From NCBI GenBank assembly GCA_034401795.1, contig CM067372.1, positions 14,421,070-14,485,069 of the forward strand: 64,000 nt of DNA, given 5' to 3'. This stretch comes from Chaetoderma sp. LZ-2023a. Lineage: Eukaryota; Mollusca; Caudofoveata; Chaetodermatida; Chaetodermatidae. The notes under the pieces were generated by a model. It searched no databases and had not been told where the DNA came from. It saw only the letters and a program-made list of their open reading frames with translations. Both the position numbers and the translations under genes were made by a program. The first letter of the stretch is position 1. Every line of letters starts with the position of its first letter. Below are positions 1 to 12,080 of the stretch, piece by piece.

Positions 1-1140
1 GTCTCTGTTCACCATCTGACTGAGGCACGACTCTCGCTCCATGTCTCTGTTCACCATCTGACTGAGGCAGGACTCTCAATCCATGTCTATGTTCACCATC
101 CGACTGAGGCAGGACTCTCAATCCATGTCTCTGTTCACCATCTGACTGAGGCAGGACTCTTGCTCCATGTCTCTGATCACCATCTGACTGAGGCATGACT
201 CTCAATCCATGTTTCTGTTCACCATCCAGTTGAGGCAGGATTCTCGATCCACGTCTCTGTTTACCATCCGACTGAGGCACGACTCTCAATCCATGTCAGT
301 GTCCACCATCCGACTGAGGCACGACTCTCAATCCATGTCAGTGTCCACCATCCGACTGAGCCACGACTCTCAATTCATGTCTCTGTTCACCATCCGACTG
401 AGACACGACTCTCAATCCATGTCTCTGTTCACCATCTGACTGAGGCAGGACTCTCGCTCCATGTCTCTGTTCACCATCTGACTGAGGCACGACTCTTGCT
501 CCATGTCTCTGTCCACCATCCGACTGAGGCATGACTCAATCTATGTCTCTGTTCAGCATCCGACTGAGACACAACTCTCAATCCATGTCTCTGTTCACCA
601 TCCGACTGAGGCACGACTCTCAATCCATGTCTCTGTTCAACATCTGACTGAGGCACGACTCTCGCTCCATGTCTCTGTTCACCATCCGACTGAGGCAGGA
701 CTCTCGATCCACGTCTCTGTTCACCATCCGACTGAGACACGACTCCCAATCCATGTCTATGTTCACCATCCGACTGAGGCAGGACTCTCAATCCATGTCT
801 CTGTTCACCATCTGACTGAGGCAGGACTCTCGATCCACGTCTCTGTTCACCATCCGACTGAGACACGACTCTCGCTCCATGTTTCTGATCACCATCCGAC
901 TGAGGCAGGACTCTCAATCCATGTCTATGTTCACCATCCGACTGAGGCAGGACTCTCAATCCATGTCTCTGTTCAACATCTGACTGAGGCAGGACTCTTG
1001 CTCCATGTCTCTGATCACCATCTGACTGAGGCATGACTCTCAATCCATGTTTCTGTTCACCATCCAGTTGAGGCAGGATTCTCGATCCATGTCTCTGTTT
1101 ACCATCCGACTGAGGCAGGACTCTCAATCCATGTCTGTGT
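1..1140. repeat. 42-bp minisatellite, about 27 copies, cut by the window start
   Basis: Direct tandem repeat with a 42-bp unit that includes CACCATCCGACTGAGGCA and a variable ACTCTCAATCC or ACTCTCGCTCC segment. Units differ at a few recurring positions and one near 530-545 carries a small deletion. Because 42 is divisible by three, both strands show long open frames of a 14-residue repeat (for example 471-1127 minus). I regard these as by-products: no non-repeat protein flanks them and most unit differences change the amino acid in the open frames. The left end lies outside the window. Confidence 0.93.
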
Positions 1141-1141
1141 T

Positions 1142-1182
1142 AGTCATCATCATCATCACCATCATCGGCACCATCACCATCC
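1142..1182. repeat. (ATC)n microsatellite
   Basis: Imperfect ATC/ACC triplets immediately follow the 42-bp array and mark its right edge. Confidence 0.8.
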
Positions 1183-2992
1183 GGATATATGGTCAATGGA
1201 CACATGACTGTGAAAATTAGTAGAATTGAACTTTAATAACCATTGCCTCGTATAAAACTTAGTGGGGTTCTGTTGGTTAGTGAGTCAATCAGTCACAAAT
1301 GCTTATTCCGTGCTGTATCTAAAAACTACTTATCCGATTTGGCTCAAATTTTAGCACCGCAAAGAAACTCGCTGTGCTAGAGGATTTCCAGACGTTGGCC
1401 ATCATCTGCATAAAAGAACACGGATGTGTGGATATCTCAGAAACTACTAATCCTATTTGGCTCAATTTTAAGAAAGGAAAGTGTGTAACCATACACTGGG
1501 ATTCCCCGACGTCGGGTGTGATATGACAACAATCCAGAAAATCGAGGAAAAATCTCTAGAACCCGCAGCTACTGTGATTTTATCAACGTTCTAATGAAAT
1601 AATATATGTCCCCGGGTAATTTGATAAAATCGTACTTAAAGTAAATTGAAATCTACATTTCATGCCAAACATAGGCGAAGAAGGCGCTTTTATAGATTTT
1701 GGACACAAAGATCTTTCACGAATATGATAATATCTCAATAACAAGTGGGTCGATCTGAACTGGTGAGTGGGTAGTTCTATGGGTGCGTGGGTGGATGAGA
1801 GGGTAGGTGCGTGGGTAGAGAAGATGAAGAGAAGGTCGATGGGATGGACGGAGGAATGACTGAGCGAGCGAGTAAAGGAATGAGGGGGGTGGGGGGATGG
1901 AGCGAGCAAAGGAGCAAGCAAGCGAGAGAGTGAGCGAGTGAGAACACATTGGCGATATGGCCTCTGCTGGTTCTGTCATCAAATGTCCAATAATCCCATT
2001 CAAGATGTTTGCATTTCTTATAAAGAATGGAAGCCGTTGTGCGCTGACGGCGGAGAAAGAATGTAATGGTCTATCGTGAGTATTGATTAGAAATAACGGG
2101 ATGCACGCTTATTCCAGTATCTTCAGTTAATCTTAGGGAATGTCATTAGAATGCTTTGATCGGCAGTACGGCACACGCACGTGAGAGACAAAAAGGACGT
2201 TCTTCTGACTTCTTCACTGATGCAATGTTTCTAGTGGTGTCAGTACGCTGCAACCACACCCGCGGCATGGTTAACGTAAACAGGTATGCTGGCATTTTTC
2301 ATTAAATCTCGCTTCTTATCCGAGGTTGTAGATTGTCAATCAGCAGAGGTATTAATGGGTGTGGGTGCGTTGGGTCTGGGAACTATCAGCAGATCAAATC
2401 GATATCCGGTATTTACACGCAGTCCCCTTTACTGCGGAATATTGGTTGTGGCTTTGTTTGTATCAAATGAGTCTGTAATCGGAGCGGGGAGCACACGAGA
2501 TTGTGCCTACAGTTAGGAGGAAATAGGCCCATACTTACTAAGCAACCATATGTCCTTTGGGTGCAGTTAGCTAACTAGGTTGGTTAGCCTTTTCCGGCCA
2601 CGCATGGGTACACGTGCTATCGTTCCCAGGTTCACCCTGCTGGAATAGTACAACCTATTAGTGTGACTATATGAGTGACGGTTCGGCTGCCTATTTGATG
2701 ACGCAAAGCCATGGCTGTCTCTGCTGGCATAATGGAGAACCCATGCATATTATATTAACATTAGGTAGCATTCAGTGAGGCCATATCAATTTCACATTTG
2801 AGAAAACTCAAGCAGAGCTAGTTTGAGGGGGTTGGGGTGGTGGTGGTGAAATTAATGTGCCCCGGTGAGAAGCTAAGTAATCGGAAAGGGAACACTAATA
2901 AACATACACTGTGAATAAGCTTCGAGCGAAACGGAAATAGTCTGGGCGACGATGAACACCAACAAAGAAATAGCCTGTATCAGAACGTTTAG
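1183..2992. other. Non-coding stretch, nothing recognised
   Basis: AT-rich unique-looking DNA. The open frames here (1583-1921 minus, 2286-2516 plus) are short and show no domain. A purine-biased run at about 1780-1940 (GAGCGAGCGAG-like) explains the low-complexity minus-strand frames. A G-rich run sits at 2826-2850. Confidence 0.6.
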
Positions 2993-3268
2993 AACTGAAT
3001 GGAAGACTGATTATGTCCCATTCCAAGATATAGTAGGTCCGGACAACTCATGATTAGGGACACAGTATGCTATGTAGTAGACGCTACCGATGGTTCGGTC
3101 TTATATTGATAAACTGCCCTACCCGAGATATTCTCAGGGGATAGACCAGCGGGACCCAGAACCCGAACAGAAATTTTGGAGCGAAGACCATGGACGAGTC
3201 GATGTACGTTTGTCGATGACAATGCCAGAAATAACATCTGGGAGAGTGTTTAATGAGATAGAGGAGGT
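2993..3268 (+). repeat. Dispersed SINE-like repeat, copy 1 (3' end replaced by the 54-bp array)
   Basis: This stretch aligns by eye with 6118-6400. Both share GGAAGACTGATTATGTC, CATTCCAAGATATAGTA, CATGATTAGGGACA, a TTCTCAGGGG/TTTTCAGGGG block and GTTTGTCGATG. Copy 1 stops matching where the 54-bp minisatellite begins. Copy 2 continues into a tail. No autonomous coding sequence is present, so a non-autonomous element is likely. Confidence 0.7.
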
Positions 3269-4970
3269 GCATGTCTCGCTTCCCCGTGAAAGGCAGCGGT
3301 ACATAGCACCAGGACATTGATAGCATGCCTCGCTTTACCGGGAGAGGCATTGGTATATAGCACCAAGACATTAATAGCATGTCTCGCTTCCCTGGGAGGG
3401 GCATCAGCACGTAGCACCAGAAAATTGATAGCATGTATCGCTTCCCCAAGAGAGGCATCAGTACGTAGTGTCATGGTACTGATAGCATGTCTCGCTTCCC
3501 AAGGAGTGGCATCAGTATGTAGCACCATGGTATTGATTGCATGTCTGCCTTCCCCGGGAGAGGCATTAGTACATAGCACCAGGATATTAATAGCATGTCT
3601 CGCTTCCCCGGGAGAGGCATCAGTACATAGCACCAGAATATTGATAGCATGTTTCGCTTCCCCAGGAGAGGCATCAGTACATAGCATCAGGATATTGCTA
3701 GCATGTCTCGCTTCCCCGGGAGAGGCATCAGTACATAGCACCAGGGTATTGATAGCATGTCTCGTTTCCCCGGGAGAGGCATCGATACATAGCATCAGGA
3801 TATTTATAATGTTTCGCTTCCCCGGGAGAGGCATCAGTACATAGCACCATGGTATTGATAGCATGTCTCGTTTCTCCGGGAGAGGCATCAGTACATAGCA
3901 TCAGGATATTGATAGCATGTCTCGTTTTCCCGGGAGAGGCATCAGTACATAGCATCAGGATATTGATAATATGTTTCGCTTCCCCGCGAGAGGCATCAGT
4001 ACATAGAACCAGGGTATTGATAGCATGGCTCGTTTCCCCGGGAGAGGCATCAGTACATAGCACCAGGGTATTGATAATATGGTTCGCTTCCCCGGGAGAG
4101 GCATCAGTACATAGCATCAGGATATTGATAGCATGTCTCGTTTTCCCGGGAGAGGCATCAGTACATAGCATCAGGATATTGATAATATGTTTCGCTTCCC
4201 CGGGAGAGGCATCAGTGCATAGCATCAGGATATTGATAGCATGTCTCGTTTTCCTGGGAGAGGCATCAGTACATAGCATCAGGATATTGATAATATGTTT
4301 CGCTTCCCCAGGAGAGGCATCAGTACATAGCACCAGGGTATTGATAGCATGGCTCGTTTCCCCGGGAAAGGCATCAGTACATAGCATCAGGATATTGATA
4401 ATATGTTTCGCTTCCCCGGGAGAGGCATCAGTACATAGCATCAGTATATTGATAATATGTTTCGCTTCCCCCAGGAAAGGCATCATTACGTAGCACCAGG
4501 ACATTGATAGCATGTCATGCTTCCCCAGGAAAGGCATCATTACATAGCACCAGGATATTGATAGAATGTCTCGCTTTCCCGAGGACATTGATAGTATGTC
4601 ACGATTCCTCAGGTGAAGCATCAGTACATAACACTAGGAAATTGATAGCATATCTTGATTCCTCAGGCGAGTCATCAGTATATAACACCAGCATATATAG
4701 CACGTCTCGCTTCTCCGCGAGAGGCATCAGTACGTAGCACCAGGAAACTGATAGCATGTCTCATTTCTCCACGAGCGGCATCAGTACATAGCACCAGCAT
4801 ATTGATAGCATGTCTCACTTCCCCGGGAAAGACATCAGTTCGTGGTACCACACCATTGATAGCATGCCTCGCTACCATGGGAGAGGCATCAGTACGTAGC
4901 ACCAAGGATATTGATAGCATGGCTGGCTTCCCCGGAAGAGGCATCATCACGTAGCACCAGAATCTTGATA
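3269..4970. repeat. 54-bp minisatellite, about 31 copies
   Basis: Tandem unit of 54 bp containing CATGTCTCGCTTCCCCGGGA, AGGCATCAGTACATAGCA and GGATATTGATAG. Units alternate between subtypes (CACCAGG or CATCAGG; GATAGCATGTCTCG or GATAATATGTTTCG), and the two subtypes tend to alternate at 3930-4450, hinting at a 108-bp higher-order unit. The length is divisible by three, so 18-residue repeat frames stay open on both strands (3728-4621 minus, 3849-4493 plus). Units at both ends are more diverged. I see no sign of a real protein. Confidence 0.93.
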
Positions 4971-6117
4971 GCGGTGGTGGCACTGGCTGCCGAAACAATC
5001 CAGGCAAGGCCCCACCTTCAGTGATAGTGAAACATCATTCAACAGGCCCCGTTGGGCGACCCATTGGGCGACCCATTCGAATGGTCACACCAGCCATCGT
5101 GCTTTAAGAGCTTCTTCGAAAATCAAAGTTTATATCAGAGTAAATTAAAATAGATCCCAACAATTCATGCGAAAATGTTTACAAATTCATGGACAGACAG
5201 ACGCAATCATAGATTGTTTACCATTCACCCTCTCGTTTTTGTCACATTGCATAATTTTTCGGAGATTAGGATCTTTCTGATTTTCCATAATTTTATGCCC
5301 ATGACCAAAGCTGTGGCATGCTCGAGTCCACCTACCCCTTTCTTGTGAAAGATGTGGAGCTAGATCTGACAAGTAGTCGCCGAGATATCTATGGATTCGG
5401 AATTTGATCTGATCTGAAAATCCTCTTTTACCATAAAATCGCCTGTTGTGTTCAAATTTGAGCCAAGTCAGAGCAGTATGTTTTCAGAAAGAACTCCGGA
5501 TACACAGACGTACACACTCTCATGGGCTTAATACAGCTATAGACATGCACCCACGCGCGCATGTACGCAAGCACATGAGGGTAAATATTATGGCATAAAT
5601 ATGACAAAATAAGTTTAGAATGCTAGTGATAGAAATGACACCCCGAGAATGTTAGAATCTTGGTACGTTTATTGTGAAATTTCCTGAATGATGCTATAAA
5701 CGGGAAGTCATCAATCACATTTGGGAATCTGAAATCAAGTAGCAGAGAGTAAGATGCATCATCAAATAATGTTGGAAAATAGAACGTGCAGAGTGTGTGA
5801 ACGGACACTAATAATCTCACTCTATAAATCGGATTTATGGATATGTCGCTGTTTCGCAGACAGGCTGGAGGTGTCAATGTTAACTGATCTTTCTCAACAA
5901 TGTTCGATGCTGGTGGCGGAGCCTAAGGAAAACGGAAACCTGTAGTTGCATAGCTCTTCCTGCTTATCAGACATTACTTGATCCAAGCACATCTATAACT
6001 TCAGAGAACGTGATTAAACAGCTCATCAGTTCATATAGTTGATACCCCGCCCTCTCCCACGCGTACACACACGCCTGAGATGGAACTATGTTAGCTGTTT
6101 CATAGACAATTAAGGTA
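4971..6117. other. Non-coding stretch, nothing recognised
   Basis: Unique-looking AT-rich DNA. The short open frames at 5187-5372, 5623-5877 and 5754-5945 have no domain or start context that I can support. Confidence 0.55.
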
Positions 6118-6400
6118 TGAAGAATGGAAGACTGATTATGTCTCATTCCAAGATATAGTAAGTCCGGACAACCCATGATTAGGGACATGGTATGGTGTGT
6201 ACTAGACGCTCCCGCTGGTTTGACCATATACCGACACACTCCCCCAATATGTTTTCAGGGGGTGGAGCCGTGAGACCAGAACCGGATCAGAAAGAGTATG
6301 GATCAGCCGTGGTCAGTTTGTCGATGGCTATGACGGAACTGTGACAGAAACTTTGCATCCATGTTTGCTCTGTATGCCTCGACGTTAAACAAGAACAAAC
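6118..6400 (+). repeat. Dispersed SINE-like repeat, copy 2 with A/C-rich tail
   Basis: Second copy of the repeat at 2993-3268. It ends in GCCTCGACGTTAAACAAGAA followed by an A/C-rich tail, which is how many invertebrate SINEs end. I could not identify a convincing tRNA-type A and B box pair, so the SINE label is an inference from length, absence of coding sequence and tail. Confidence 0.6.
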
Positions 6401-6605
6401 GAAACACGATCCCTGGCTACCACATAACATAAAGTTTTCTAATGGATACCTTGATTTATTATTAGTTGAACATTGTTTCTGAAAGGTGGTGCGTTTTAAC
6501 TATTGGGCCCAACAGTGGCATACATGTTCGGGACGCCTTGGATAAGCGCTGCAGAAGGTCCCTCCAGTAGAACCCGATTTATTACAAATGCCTTAGGAAG
6601 AACAA

Positions 6606-6609
6606 AAAA

Positions 6610-6660
<51 letters not shown>

Positions 6661-6664
6661 CGAC
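6606..6664. repeat. (GAC)n microsatellite
   Basis: About 17 consecutive GAC/CGA triplets flanked by GGC variants. Confidence 0.95.
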
Positions 6665-6709
6665 TAGAATGCAGTCGAGGGAGATGCTGACTCACGCCTT
6701 TGCGCTCTG

Positions 6710-7270
6710 TCATGACATTATGCACTTTGTGACCTCCATGACCTAAATAGGAGATCTATTGACCTTAAACTGAAAGTAGTCATACGCTGTCATAATATGA
6801 AAGCATGTACTAAATCTGGTGAACATACTTCTTGCATTCCAGAGTTATGGCCAAAAATGTGTATTGCAGTATGCGCTTTGTGACCCCGTGACGTAGATAT
6901 TTGATGCTTTGTCCTCAAACTAATAGAACTTCTAGCCACCTATGATATAAGGGGATGGGCCAAATATGGTGATTCTACCTACTTGCATTCTCGATTTATG
7001 GCTAAAAATGCTTATTTAAAACGCAGATCCAGGTATTTACATGGCAACATGCATACCTGCCAATCCGCAATGTGTATTTCGTGATGCACCTAGTGAACCC
7101 GTGACCTAAATATTTTAATTTTGACCTAGAACAAAATTTTCGTTCTAGCCAACGGCAAGACTAATGTATTTTGCCGATTTGGTGATTCAAACCTTCTTGT
7201 ATTGCAGAGTTATTGACGAAAACCTGTATTGCGGTATTCCCTAAGTGACCCATGACCTCGATTCTTGACC
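6710..7270. repeat. Degenerate tandem repeat, four diverged units of about 150-215 bp
   Basis: Four blocks share a recurring order: a CATTCCAGAGTTATGGCC-like stretch, then a TGTGTATT-like stretch, then a C(A/T)(T/A)(A/T)GTGACC...TGACCT box. The boxes lie near 6726, 6879, 7091 and 7243. The blocks are old and diverged. No coding frame crosses them. Confidence 0.55.
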
Positions 7271-7333
7271 TACACCTAAAACAACAACAAACAACAACAA
7301 CAACAACAAAAAAACCAACAACAACAACCAGCA
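7271..7333. repeat. (AAC)n microsatellite
   Basis: Imperfect CAA/AAC triplets, followed a little downstream by the 46-bp array. Confidence 0.9.
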
Positions 7334-7387
7334 GCACTCCATGCTAGCATTAACACTTCTTCTCGCGACGCGGGTAAAATAACAATG

Positions 7388-8166
7388 GCTTAATATGGCG
7401 TTACTCGGGATTCACGCTCTAGTGTGAACATGGCCTTAGTATGACGTTCCTTGGGATTGACTCTCTCGTGTGAATACGGCCTTACTATGGCGTTACTCGG
7501 GATTCACTCTCTCGTGTGACAACGGCCTTAGTATGGCGTTACTCAGGATTCACGCTCTAGTGTGAACATGGCCTTAGTATGACGTTCCTTGGGATTCACT
7601 CTCTCGTGTGAACACGGCCTTAGTATGGCGTTACTCGGGATTTACTCTCTCGTGTGAACACGGCCTTAGTATGGCGTTACTCGGGATTCAATCTCTCGTG
7701 CGAACACGGCCTTAGTATGGCGTTACTCGGGATTTACTCTCTCGTGTGACCACGGCCTTAGTATGGCGTTACTCGGGATCCAATCTCTCGTGTGAACCCG
7801 GCTAAGTATGGCGTTGCTCGGGATCCAATCTCTAATGTGAACACGGCCTTAGTATGGCGTTACTCGGGATTTACTCTCTCGTGTGAAAACATCCTTAGTA
7901 TGGCGTTTCGCGGGATTGACTCTCTCGTGTGAAAACATCCTTAGTATGGCGTCACCCGGGAGGGACTCTCTCGTGTGAACACGGCCCTAGTATGGCGTTA
8001 CACGGAATTCACTTTCGAGCGTGAACACGGCCTTCGTATGGCGTTACTATGGGTTCAATCTCTAGTGTGAACACGGCCTTAGTATGGCATTACTCTAGAT
8101 TCACTCTCTCGTGTGAACACGGCCTTAGTATGGCGTTCCCCGGGATTCACTCTCTCGCGTGAACAC
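7388..8166. repeat. 46-bp minisatellite, about 17 copies
   Basis: Unit of 46 bp containing TATGGCGTTACTCGGGATT, CTCTCTCGTGTGAACACGG and CCTTAG. The reverse complement of a unit matches the left end of the small inverted-repeat element at 16900-17082 (GGCCGTGTTC...TAACGCCATAC). The array therefore seems to have grown from the terminal part of such an element. The unit is not divisible by three and no long frame crosses it. Confidence 0.92.
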
Positions 8167-8185
8167 ACTTTAAACAGTAACAATT

Positions 8186-8571
8186 ACCCTTTCCAGTTTA
8201 TCCACCCATTATATGACGTCATAATCAACTACGCGACGGGTAGAATGACATCATAATGAATGACGTCGTGAATGACGTAGATAAGTACGTCACAAACGCA
8301 TATTTGAAGACGGACTATGCGTTGTTGTACGAATTGTATATCTTTATTATTTAATAAATATTCTGTTGAATGTTTTGAAACTAATTTGACTGGGCGCTGT
8401 TGCCATAGGCAGCAACAGCGCCAAGTAAAATTAGTTACAAAATATTCAAGGGATTTCCTGTTTTCAGGAAATTGATAGTTAGGGAATTCAGGGATCGATC
8501 AACTCCAACACGGCGAAGTGTGGGTGGAGCTTAGCTAGAGATGGGCGGGGCATAGCTAAAATGGAAAGGTC
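8186..8571. mobile_element. Family A hairpin MITE-like element, copy 1
   Basis: Non-autonomous element of about 386 bp, with relatives at 24972-25343 and 27331-27598. It ends in TGGAAAGGTC, and its start TACCCTTTCCA approximates the inverse. Order: a cluster of TGACGTCA-like boxes (8215-8295), then an imperfect inverted repeat 8365-8449 whose arms read TTGAATGTTTTGAAACTAAT and its near-complement around CAACAGCGCC, then GTGGGTGGAGCTTAGCTAGA and ATGGGCGGGGCAT. No coding sequence. Confidence 0.75.
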
Positions 8572-9473
8572 CATTATGAAATTCAATCATTATTCGCGAG
8601 GAAAGTATCTCACATGGCGCTTAATACAAGAGGCTGTCAGCAGAGGACATGGTTTGACGTCACTGTCACACATGATATGATAAACAATCCAGTTCTGCAT
8701 TGATTACACCGTGGCAGAGCGTAATCCCCTCAATCGTTCTTGCTGTGACATTTGAGTTTCACCCTGTCTTCCCTCCAACAGAAATGAATCAGAATCTTCC
8801 AGAATGCCCACCTTGTAGCTTGGCTTATGTACCAGGGACAGTCTATCGAGAGCCATGCTGAGCAAACTTCCAGATAGAGGAGAGATTTACAACTGTTTCA
8901 TAAACTGTTTCATGTTTTAATTTTTGTACATATAGAGTAGATGTGATATATATATATATGAACGCTCTCTTAGTATGCGTGCCACAGATCGATTTCCTTG
9001 TCTGGCAAACAGCTTTATATACGGGTAATTCATACACGAATAATCTCCGCACAAGGGTACTAATTGACACATTTGTAAGAATTGTTACAAAACAAACGTT
9101 TTGCGCAAGAGTTATGAAGCTTGTTCCTAAGGTCAGCATCGATTCTCACTGGCCTGATTGCTCTGTGTGGAGCGGAATTACTTCACTGAACGCGTTCTCC
9201 TGCCAGAAATACAATATAAACATCGGCTCCAATAAGAACACGTCTAGTTTTCATTTATACCTAACAATTCTGCACGGCAAAGCAATGATCAAGCTCCCGA
9301 TGGACATAATTTGAATATCTTAATGAAAATCTCTGTCTTTAGCTAGACTATTTCTCGGAGGATTATCTTGAAATAAATCATGTAGACAAATGCCGTAGTT
9401 TAGAGGACATTTGGCTGAGTCAACGAGTCTCGCTGTAATTGGTGTCTCTATCCTGTTAACTCGCTTGTAGCAA

Positions 9474-9477
<4 letters not shown>
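8572..9477. other. Non-coding stretch, nothing recognised
   Basis: Includes a short TA run near 8947-8958. Overlapping open frames on both strands (8843-9139 minus, 8943-9314 plus) have no recognisable domain. Confidence 0.5.
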
Positions 9478-9557
<80 letters not shown>

Positions 9558-9643
9558 GGATGGGGAGGGAGGGCTCTCTCCCTCTCTCTCTCTCTCCCTT
9601 TCGCCCACAATCTCTCTCTCTCTCTCTCTCCCTTTCGCCCACC

Positions 9644-9693
<50 letters not shown>

Positions 9694-9694
9694 C

Positions 9695-9753
<59 letters not shown>

Positions 9754-9877
9754 TTCGCCCACCATCTCTCTCTCTCTCTCCCTTTCGCCCACCATCTCTC
9801 TCGCTCTCTCTCCCTTTCGCCCACCATCTCTCTCTCTCTCTCTCCCTTTCGCCAACCATCTCTCTCCCTTTCGCCCA

Positions 9878-9917
<40 letters not shown>

Positions 9918-9918
9918 C
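9478..9918. repeat. (GA)n followed by (TC)n with an interspersed CCTTTCGCCCACCA motif
   Basis: A GA run at 9478-9550 is followed by a long TC tract to 9918. The TC tract is broken at least six times by a CCTTTCGCCCACCA motif. GA followed by TC on the same strand is self-complementary, so the region can form a large hairpin. The tract is also a mirror-type purine/pyrimidine run. All open frames here (for example 9320-9940 minus) are low-complexity artefacts. Confidence 0.93.
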
Positions 9919-10852
9919 TCTCAGTCCACAGCGATATCAACGCAGAGCAGTCCTAATTCGCTACAGGGAAAACAAATGTCTGGAATGAGCTTACTGGAGT
10001 GATTCGTCAAAAGACATATCACCGGCTCTCTCTGATCCGTCAGCCATATGCACAATCACGCCTCTGGGAATGACAATTAGTATGGATCTATTATTCACTA
10101 TGTAGAGATGGCGCTACCTGAAGTAGAATACTAAATTCTATCTGTATTGGAACCTCACAGAAAACTCTACTATTTATAGGCTTCTATGATTGACCAAATC
10201 AGCATGTATTATGAATAACAGCCATGCACGTAACGCAACCATCCGTTATGCATATCTATATGTTGTATATTGAGGACACCTCAATATATATATATAGCAC
10301 ATGTATAGAGCAGATGTTCTATAGTTTTATGATAAAACTTTTCTAAATGTATTGAGTCAACAATTAATATTTTATACGTGATTTTATATGTGTCAACACA
10401 TTATTGGCAGAACATCAAACGATGGATTTTCCCATATTTATTCGCTAACTGACTGCGTCAGAAAGATTGTGTACGCTCTCAGAACATTTTTCAAAGAAAT
10501 GAACTATCAACTGACAAGGCTTGAGTGACAAATAATTACGGTCAAATGACTGTGCCACATAGCAAATCCATTTATCAATTTACTGCGCTATGTCTGTGAA
10601 GCTACCTACGTACATATAGGATTTTTATCAAAAATTGTAAAATAAACATCTTTAATTACTGGTGCCAATATTTTCCTGTGACGCCCCTCCTTACTAGTCG
10701 TCTACAATTGATCGCATGTGTTTATTACAGACAATTATCACCTCCAATGTTTATCTCTATTTGGTTTATTATTTTCCATTTCGTTAATAACCATTGACGT
10801 TGCTTGAAATTATGGAATTGTGGATGCTAGTGAGCAATAACTGCGTGATTAA
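9919..10852. other. Non-coding stretch, nothing recognised
   Basis: AT-rich, with a TA run at about 10284-10297. No supported gene. Confidence 0.55.
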
Positions 10853-11001
10853 ATGCCACTTTGCACACGCATGCCGAATGCCACTTTGCACACGCATGCC
10901 GAATGCCACTTTGCACACGCATGCCGAATGCCACTTTGCACACGCATGCCGAATGCCACTTTGCACACGCATGCCGAATGCCACTTTGCACACGCATGCC
11001 G
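10853..11001. repeat. 25-bp minisatellite, six nearly identical copies
   Basis: Six units starting at 10853, 10878, 10903, 10928, 10953 and 10978, each with ATGCCACTTTGCACACGCAT followed by GCCGA; the last unit ends in CCG. I see no differences among the complete units, so the expansion is recent or strongly homogenised. Each unit holds a GCATGC palindrome. Confidence 0.95.
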
Positions 11002-11456
11002 TCAATAATTATGCGTAGTCTTGATCATAGGGACGTCAGTGTACCTCAGATCATCCATCCCATTTCATGCCATATCGCTATTCCTGGAACTGAGGTTGAG
11101 ATGCCAGACAATAGCTGGTGATAAGCGGATTAATAGTATATTCTCGGCCTGGCGGAAGCTGTGGACGGAAGTTCCGAAAGATGAGATGGTCAGCTGTCAA
11201 GACACGCATCGCCTTAGCAAACTTCTAGTGAAACCAACCCTATAGCTCATATTACTCATCATTCAGATGTCAGCTCAACATCTCCGGAATAAAGTTTAGG
11301 AAATCTAATATGTAGTAAAGAAGCCGAATTGCAAAGTTAAGCCGTCAATATTCTGTCAGAAACATATTGCTATCTTCCAATATTAATGGCAAGTCTCCAA
11401 CTCGCATTGTAGAAGGTGAATAACCCAAATAGGTACACTCAGCCATATCCATAGAC
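11002..11456. other. Non-coding stretch, nothing recognised
   Basis: The open frame 11021-11245 has no recognisable feature. Confidence 0.5.
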
Positions 11457-11715
11457 GTTTACCCGTTAATGGCAAACTATGCACGTGAAAAACAAAATAT
11501 TTGCATATAGAATGTCGATTTACAGGCCAAGCTAAGATTGTTTTAGAAAATGCACAACTGGAATGACTGTCTCGTTTATCGAGAACTCATTTCAGTGGTA
11601 AACTTTTAAAAAAATTGTATTTTTCTTGGCCTGCGAATGGACATTCCCCAAGTCCACTGCAGACGCTGGTGTTAACCGGCCTCGCCATAAACGGCTTAAT
11701 AGTGTTTGTCGCCTG
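11457..11715. mobile_element. Family B palindromic element, diverged copy
   Basis: Relative of the element at 31694-31937. The left end GTTTACCCGTTAATGGCAAA resembles the family start GTTTAACCCTTTAATGACTA. The centre is an inverted repeat: GGAATGACTGTCTCGTTTAT faces a near-complement, and GGCCAAGCTAAGA faces TTCTTGGCCTG. No coding sequence. Confidence 0.6.
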
Positions 11716-12080
11716 TTAAGAATGGATGTGACCATTTTCCATCACGAAATAGACTAGAGGGAATACATTTCTGTAAAAGATATCTATGAAAGAAATACGT
11801 CAGTTAACACTCAGCTAATTGTTTAAATAATATATATATTGCAAAGAAATAATCTGAATGATGTGATCGACTAGTTTGTAACGTCATTCACCAGCTATCT
11901 GAATGAAGATGCAGATAAACTCAACGATTCTAGATAATTTATGGGAATGGAGTAACCAAAAGAAACATCTTTTTCTGCTTTGTAGATTTTTAGTCGTATT
12001 TAGACATTATCTCGAGAAAGTAGCTATTGTATAAGTTGGTATATGCAGGTATCGACAATAATTCCTCAAATGTTATTGGG
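11716..12080. other. Non-coding stretch, nothing recognised
   Basis: AT-rich spacer between the family B copy and the 36-bp array. Confidence 0.5.

Noticed and set aside
6118-6400. tRNA gene or clear tRNA-derived head in the SINE-like repeat
   Set aside because: I could not find A and B boxes at the right spacing; only the tail and size support a SINE.
9320-9940. 206-codon Arg/Glu-rich frame and the Ser/Leu-rich frame on the other strand
   Set aside because: Pure translation of GA/TC dinucleotide repeats.
10853-11001. CRISPR-like or regulatory direct repeats of 25 bp
   Set aside because: Head-to-tail units without spacers; an ordinary young minisatellite.
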